NCBI GenBank assembly: GCA_963978895.1
Contig: OZ022245.1
Coordinates: 22,004,968-22,068,967 of the forward strand
Reading direction: 5' to 3'
Length of the DNA: 64,000 nucleotides
DNA from: Erpobdella octoculata
Lineage: Eukaryota > Annelida > Clitellata > Hirudinida > Erpobdellidae
The notes under the pieces are model-generated. The model had not been told where the DNA came from, ran no database searches, and saw only the letters and a program-made list of their open reading frames with translations. Positions 60,640 through 64,000 of this stretch are shown one piece after another; within the stretch, counting starts at the first letter, position 1, and every line of letters starts with the position of its first letter. The position numbers and the translations under genes were made by a program.

Positions 60640-61520
60640 TTTTTAAAGTCTCTTGTTTTGCAAAAACACCCAAATCCATTGTCTCATCATTACTACCTTT
60701 AAATTTAAACTGTGATTTTTTTTTTCAAATATGAAATTCGGTCAGCGTTTTTAGATCTGTTTTTGAAACTCTTTGAAATTTGTGGTTTTAACTAAAACAT
60801 TCGGTTTTTGAAGCTTTCGATTAATGACCTCTAATTTTTTCAAGGATATGTCAGGATGGTGTTTTTCAAAGATAAGTCATTAAGGTTTTTTTTTTTATAA
60901 ACGAGTAACAACTGACCGTATTAACTGTTTAGCTACAAAACAATATCCCTATTTGTTTACTTTAATTGAACCTCTAACTTTTAAAAACATCATTCTCTGA
61001 CAGACTAAACGAGAGATTCTCATCAGCGTTAGAGTAGATAAGTTTCATCTTTTTTGTGCGTGTAGCCGTCACTGTCACCATCGTTGATGCATATGCGACA
61101 TGTGAAGGAAATAATAGACGCCTATAAAATGAGCCGCAAGTTTTAAAACATCAGTCGTAAGTTGGTTTACATTTTTTTATAGAAAAAAGTTTTAATAAAA
61201 TATTAAATATTATTTATTGCATCAAGAAGACGAACTTACCTAAACATACCAATTAAACTAAAAACCAGCATTCAAATATTTATAAGAAAAAAAAAATTTT
61301 TTTAGTTTATAAATTTACAGGTGCTGTATTAAAAGTTTTAAAGACATAAACATTAAAGCCAATAAATAATTTTTGACAGTTTCTTAATTCTTGATTGATT
61401 AATTGAAACTTGAATAGATCATCTCATCTTTCTTTCATCAGACCTGATTTTGACTCAGAAAATCCAAGTTTTTTAAGCATATCAAGTGATTTTGACCTGA
61501 ATGAAATAAAGTAACTACTC

Positions 61521-61763
61521 TTAGTAGACGTAATTAGATAGAAGATATTTTAATTTATGCAAATAAAACAACTTGAATATATCCAGAACGTTTTCAATGT
61601 CTTTCTGGGCTTCAGGAAAATAAGTTGTGGTTTCCTTTAAAAGTTTAATAAACTTGTCAATTTCTGCATTCAAAATGTTTCTTTCAAAAAACAACGTTTT
61701 CGATGAATGTTTTCTTCTTGAAAATCCTTGACTTAGGAATACACCAAAGTCTTTAATCAAGTT
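61521..61763 (-). CDS. Possible terminal exon, unknown protein (copy B)
   Basis: Identical to the frame at 845-1087. No family is recognised; same AG before it. Confidence 0.25.
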   Translation of the reverse strand, partial: NLIKDFGVFLSQGFSRRKHSSKTLFFERNILNAEIDKFIKLLKETTTYFPEAQKDIENVLDIFKLFYLHKLKYLLSNYVY

Positions 61764-63222
61764 CTGGGCAATAACTGTTTCTTTCAGTTTCTATTACAGA
61801 AAAAATGACTGAATTAAATTTGTAAAAATTAATAAAAATAAATTATTCTAATACAAATTATTATAAATTATGGTATTTGTTGTACATTTTATTTTCATTA
61901 TTTAGTTTTTAATTTGTGCAAATTTGCTTTATAAAAGATATTATCTATTTTAATGGCTAGTAAAAAAAGAAAGAGAAAGAAAAATAGAAAAATGATAAAT
62001 GATAAACGATAAAGAGAGACAAAAATGACAGAAAAAAAACAAAATGACAAAAGGAAAATACCAAAAAAAAGATACAAATAAATAAAGAAAATTACAAAAT
62101 GAAAGAAAGGCAAGAAAATGACAGAAAAAAAGAAGTAGGGAAAATGAATTGCACAAAGGTAGGTGCTTGGTACGTTTCTCTAAAACTAAAGTACGTCGTG
62201 CAATTCAGATATAATAGAGCTGTTAATCATGCCTGCCATGTCAGTTTTCTGGACTGTTAGTTTAACCTGACTTTGAATAACATTATAGTTTTACTACACT
62301 TTAGCTGACATAAAAATTAAAATAGACTAAAAAACTCTCTTTAAGTCCAACAAATTTTAATCAGTTCTAGACACGCAGATGATCTGCTCTGGGGAATCCG
62401 CTAGTATGCTTTAAATAGCTTAGGTTTCGTGTAACTTCAAGACAGTGGTGCAGCGTAGAGGGAACGATCCACCCCGGGTGGCACTTTTGATGGGGCTGCA
62501 GATTTTCGAGAAAAAAAATTGTTGCATATAAAACAAATAAAAAGTAAGTTTTATCAAGTTTTTGGAAAATGTACCTCTGACTACACTCTATACTTTTTTG
62601 CCTTTCAGTAAAATAAAGTTTTGTTAACATTACTACAATTTAGTTAAACTATGGTTTTTAAGCTTTCAAAGCTAGTTCTATCTTCTAATCCTGTGTTACT
62701 AGTGACGCTATTCGTCTTTTCAACAATTCCTATGCTTCAATGAATCAATCAATTTTACTTTATATAGCGCTTTTTCAACAAGGCGTTCAAAAGCGCTCGG
62801 CTACAAATTGACTGAAAAAGAAGGTTTTCAGTCCTCGGCGGATCCAGTTCTAAGCCTGGATTAAGGAGGAGGGACAGTTAAAAAGATGAAATTATGATCA
62901 ACGACAGGAAGTACTTAGGTGCTTCCTATACGCAGCTATTTCAATCTTAAAACATCTGGTGTAAAAGACTATCAACTATTAAAAAAAAGTTAAAAAAAGG
63001 TGCCTCGCTAATTGCAAGCCAGTCCCAAGCCGATCAAACTCTAATAAAAATATATTTGTTGATCAGAAAACTACATTAGTTTTTGCTTTTTACAGTTCTT
63101 GTCTTGTAATAATTATTGTTACCTTCTTCTAATTTTGCACCATAATCTCATAAAAAAATTATTAAAATTTATATTGTTCAATATAAGTCATTGAAGTGCC
63201 AAGAAACACTTTTCTAACACTT

Positions 63223-63295
63223 GCCCGGCTAGCTCAGTCGGTAGAGCATGAGACTCTTAATCTCAGGGTCGTGGGTTCGAGCCCCACGTTGGGCG
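63223..63295 (+). tRNA. tRNA-Lys (CTT), copy B
   Basis: Same sequence as 2547-2619, including anticodon CTT and B box; expected to be functional. Confidence 0.97.
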
Positions 63296-63536
63296 GAAAT
63301 CGTTTTGAAGTTTTGACGATCATCCAATCAATTTTCTAGAAAAGAAATTGGTTCTTTTGCGGTTATGCAGCTTTCCATTCACATGTTTCGTAGTTCGTTA
63401 TACTATATAATCAAGTATCAATAAGAACACGTAGACGCAACCAACTCGTTTACTAAAAACTAAGAAAACGGAAACGACATGCAAGGTATACAAAAGACAG
63501 TAGTAGCCAAAGCATAGATAATACAACCACGCAACA
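63296..63536 (-). mobile_element. LTR of a minus-strand retrotransposon (copy B)
   Basis: Same as 2620-2860: TGTTGCGTGG after the polypurine tract on the minus strand; the outer end is not resolved. Confidence 0.55.
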
Positions 63537-64000
63537 TCTCCCTTCTTTAGATTGTTCTACCGTTCTACCCATTGTTTTCCCCAACAGAACAATCACAGAT
63601 TCATTCGCTCCACTGGCTTCGATACTCGACCTGATCTTGTAGTGTACCACTGTACTCTGCCGTACCAGGAGTGTCACAGTTTGTCGTTTGTGGTGTATGT
63701 TTAACGTCGGAGGGCTGATCTTCGATTCTGTCTCGTGCGCTGGTTTGTTCCTATTCTGCTGCTCTCGTCTCCTCTCGAGTGCTGCCTGGAGTGCATGGCA
63801 CGTTGTGGGTGTTGCATTCATTCTCAGCATTTTCGTCAGATTGTACTTTTCTCATGAACTGCCTGTTTCTTCTGAGTGTCTTGCCGTTTGGTGTGACTAC
63901 ATCATATGTACGACTCGAAAGCTGGTTTGTGACTCTGGTCGGTCTGCATATTTCTAAATGGTAGTATGCGGCAAGACAGAGAGGTCGACTAGCAGCCAAA
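63537..64000 (-). pseudogene. LTR retrotransposon pol C-terminus (copy B)
   Basis: Same relic as 2861-3324, with DVVTPNGKTLRRNR and RSGRVSKPVERM in different frames. It is cut by the window end. Confidence 0.7.

Larger units (their letters stand above)
60690..64000. repeat. Large direct repeat, copy B
   Basis: Second copy of 1-3324 in the same orientation, running to the window end. It lacks the 43-bp gag-derived insertion and has about 30 extra bases near 61170-61300. See copy A for the divergence pattern. Confidence 0.95.

Overview
This window is animal (metazoan) nuclear DNA made almost entirely of transposable elements. It holds two eukaryotic-type tRNA gene loci (tRNA-Lys-CTT, present twice, and tRNA-Gln-CTG), spliced exons with GT/AG borders, and long TA, TAA and TTA arrays. 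The elements are of animal type: CR1/L2-like and RTE LINEs, Ty3/gypsy LTR elements, Helitrons, hAT and Mutator-like DNA transposons. The one host gene I can name looks like CCDC40, an axonemal ruler protein, so the animal has motile cilia or flagella. I cannot place it further; nothing here is bacterial, and there is no CRISPR array or operon.

Layout. 1-3324: first copy of a segment that returns at 60690-64000, carrying tRNA-Lys, the 3' end of a minus-strand LTR element and a possible terminal exon. 3.4-10.5 kb: a decayed gag-protease-integrase LTR element without reverse transcriptase, split by a CR1-like LINE with two open ORFs, then a piece of antisense gypsy gag. 10.5-39.2 kb: a Helitron graveyard. 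Family 1 has a GC-rich tail with 18-bp minisatellites and an ACCCGG...CCGGGT hairpin before CTAG. Family 2 starts with CTGACTGACTG after a TA-rich end, has ~157-bp internal repeats and ends in GGGCACTGCTAG. They lie in tandem, head to head and as chimaeras, with LINE pieces and a second CR1-like LINE (17.6-21.4 kb) inserted among them. Three copies keep parts of the Rep (HUH) protein and none keeps the helicase. 38.1-47.7 kb: a run of DNA transposons whose target duplications can be read, including a 4.4-kb hAT element split by an RTE LINE, a Mutator-like foldback element with another element inside it, and two smaller hAT elements. 48.5-55.6 kb: minus-strand CCDC40-like exons, one cut by a 5.5-kb gypsy element that has an internal 539-bp tandem duplication. 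55.6-60.7 kb: a nuclease-like pseudogene fragment, AT-rich DNA, a 0.4-kb TTA array and a 26-bp minisatellite, then the second copy of the starting segment.

How it fits together. The sequence records a series of insertions: RTE into hAT, hAT beside and into the target duplication of a foldback element, LINE into Helitron, hAT into LINE, gypsy into a host exon. It also shows copying of short pieces by repair: two short segments (43 and 55 bp) from one gag-pro relic are pasted elsewhere at short homologies. No complete host gene is present. The ORFs that are still long and open are those of two LINEs and the gypsy gag-pol.
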